In this document: in pieces, positions 6,272-6,272 of the stretch | How positions within the stretch are numbered: the stretch's first letter is position 1 | Layout: every line of letters begins with the position of its first letter | Assembly: GCA_003557805.1 (NCBI GenBank) | Contig: PWNY01000043.1 | Span: 1-6,272 of the forward strand | From: Bacteroidales bacterium | Lineage (GTDB): Bacteria; Bacteroidota; Bacteroidia; Bacteroidales; UBA7960 | DNA length: 6,272 nucleotides | Direction of reading: 5' to 3' | Notes under the pieces: model-generated | The model's input: only the letters and a program-made list of their open reading frames with translations | Database searches by the model: none | Told to the model about the DNA's origin: nothing | Program-made: the position numbers and the translations under genes

Positions 6272-6272
6272 A

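Overview
The window looks like a chromosomal segment of a Bacteroidota bacterium. Three things point that way. The upstream regions are A/T-rich with no consistent Shine-Dalgarno pairing. There is an exact Bacteroidota-type promoter (TTTG, 20 nt, TATTTTTG) in front of the nitroreductase gene. The proteins also read like members of families common in that phylum, and AGG and ATA codons are used freely. Genus cannot be called from the sequence alone.

Layout: 1-75 holds an open frame that is probably the last codons of an upstream gene. From 95 to 4194 there is a three-gene, plus-strand surface-polysaccharide export and assembly block: a Wzx-type flippase (95-1582), a Wzz/PCP-type chain-length regulator (1722-2762), and an O-antigen ligase/Wzy polymerase family membrane protein (2770-4194). 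Together these would flip lipid-linked repeat units across the inner membrane, set chain length, and polymerise or ligate the glycan in the periplasm. No glycosyltransferase or outer-membrane export gene is visible, so those must lie elsewhere. A separately promoted NfsA-like flavin nitroreductase follows (4276-5034). It converges on a minus-strand SGNH/GDSL hydrolase (5057-6271) that runs off the right edge of the window.

The most notable point is that the Wzz gene is broken by one in-frame TAA at 2052-2054, at a position where a tyrosine codon would be one base away. The frame then continues intact for 235 more codons with recognisable Wzz sequence and the second membrane segment. This is either a recent nonsense mutation (a phase-variation-like or laboratory/lineage loss), a sequencing or assembly error, or a read-through case. 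UAA is used as an ordinary stop by three other genes here, so genome-wide recoding is not supported.

I see no tRNA, rRNA, CRISPR array, insertion sequence, or credible new system in this window. Apart from the broken wzz it is an ordinary polysaccharide locus followed by housekeeping-type genes.
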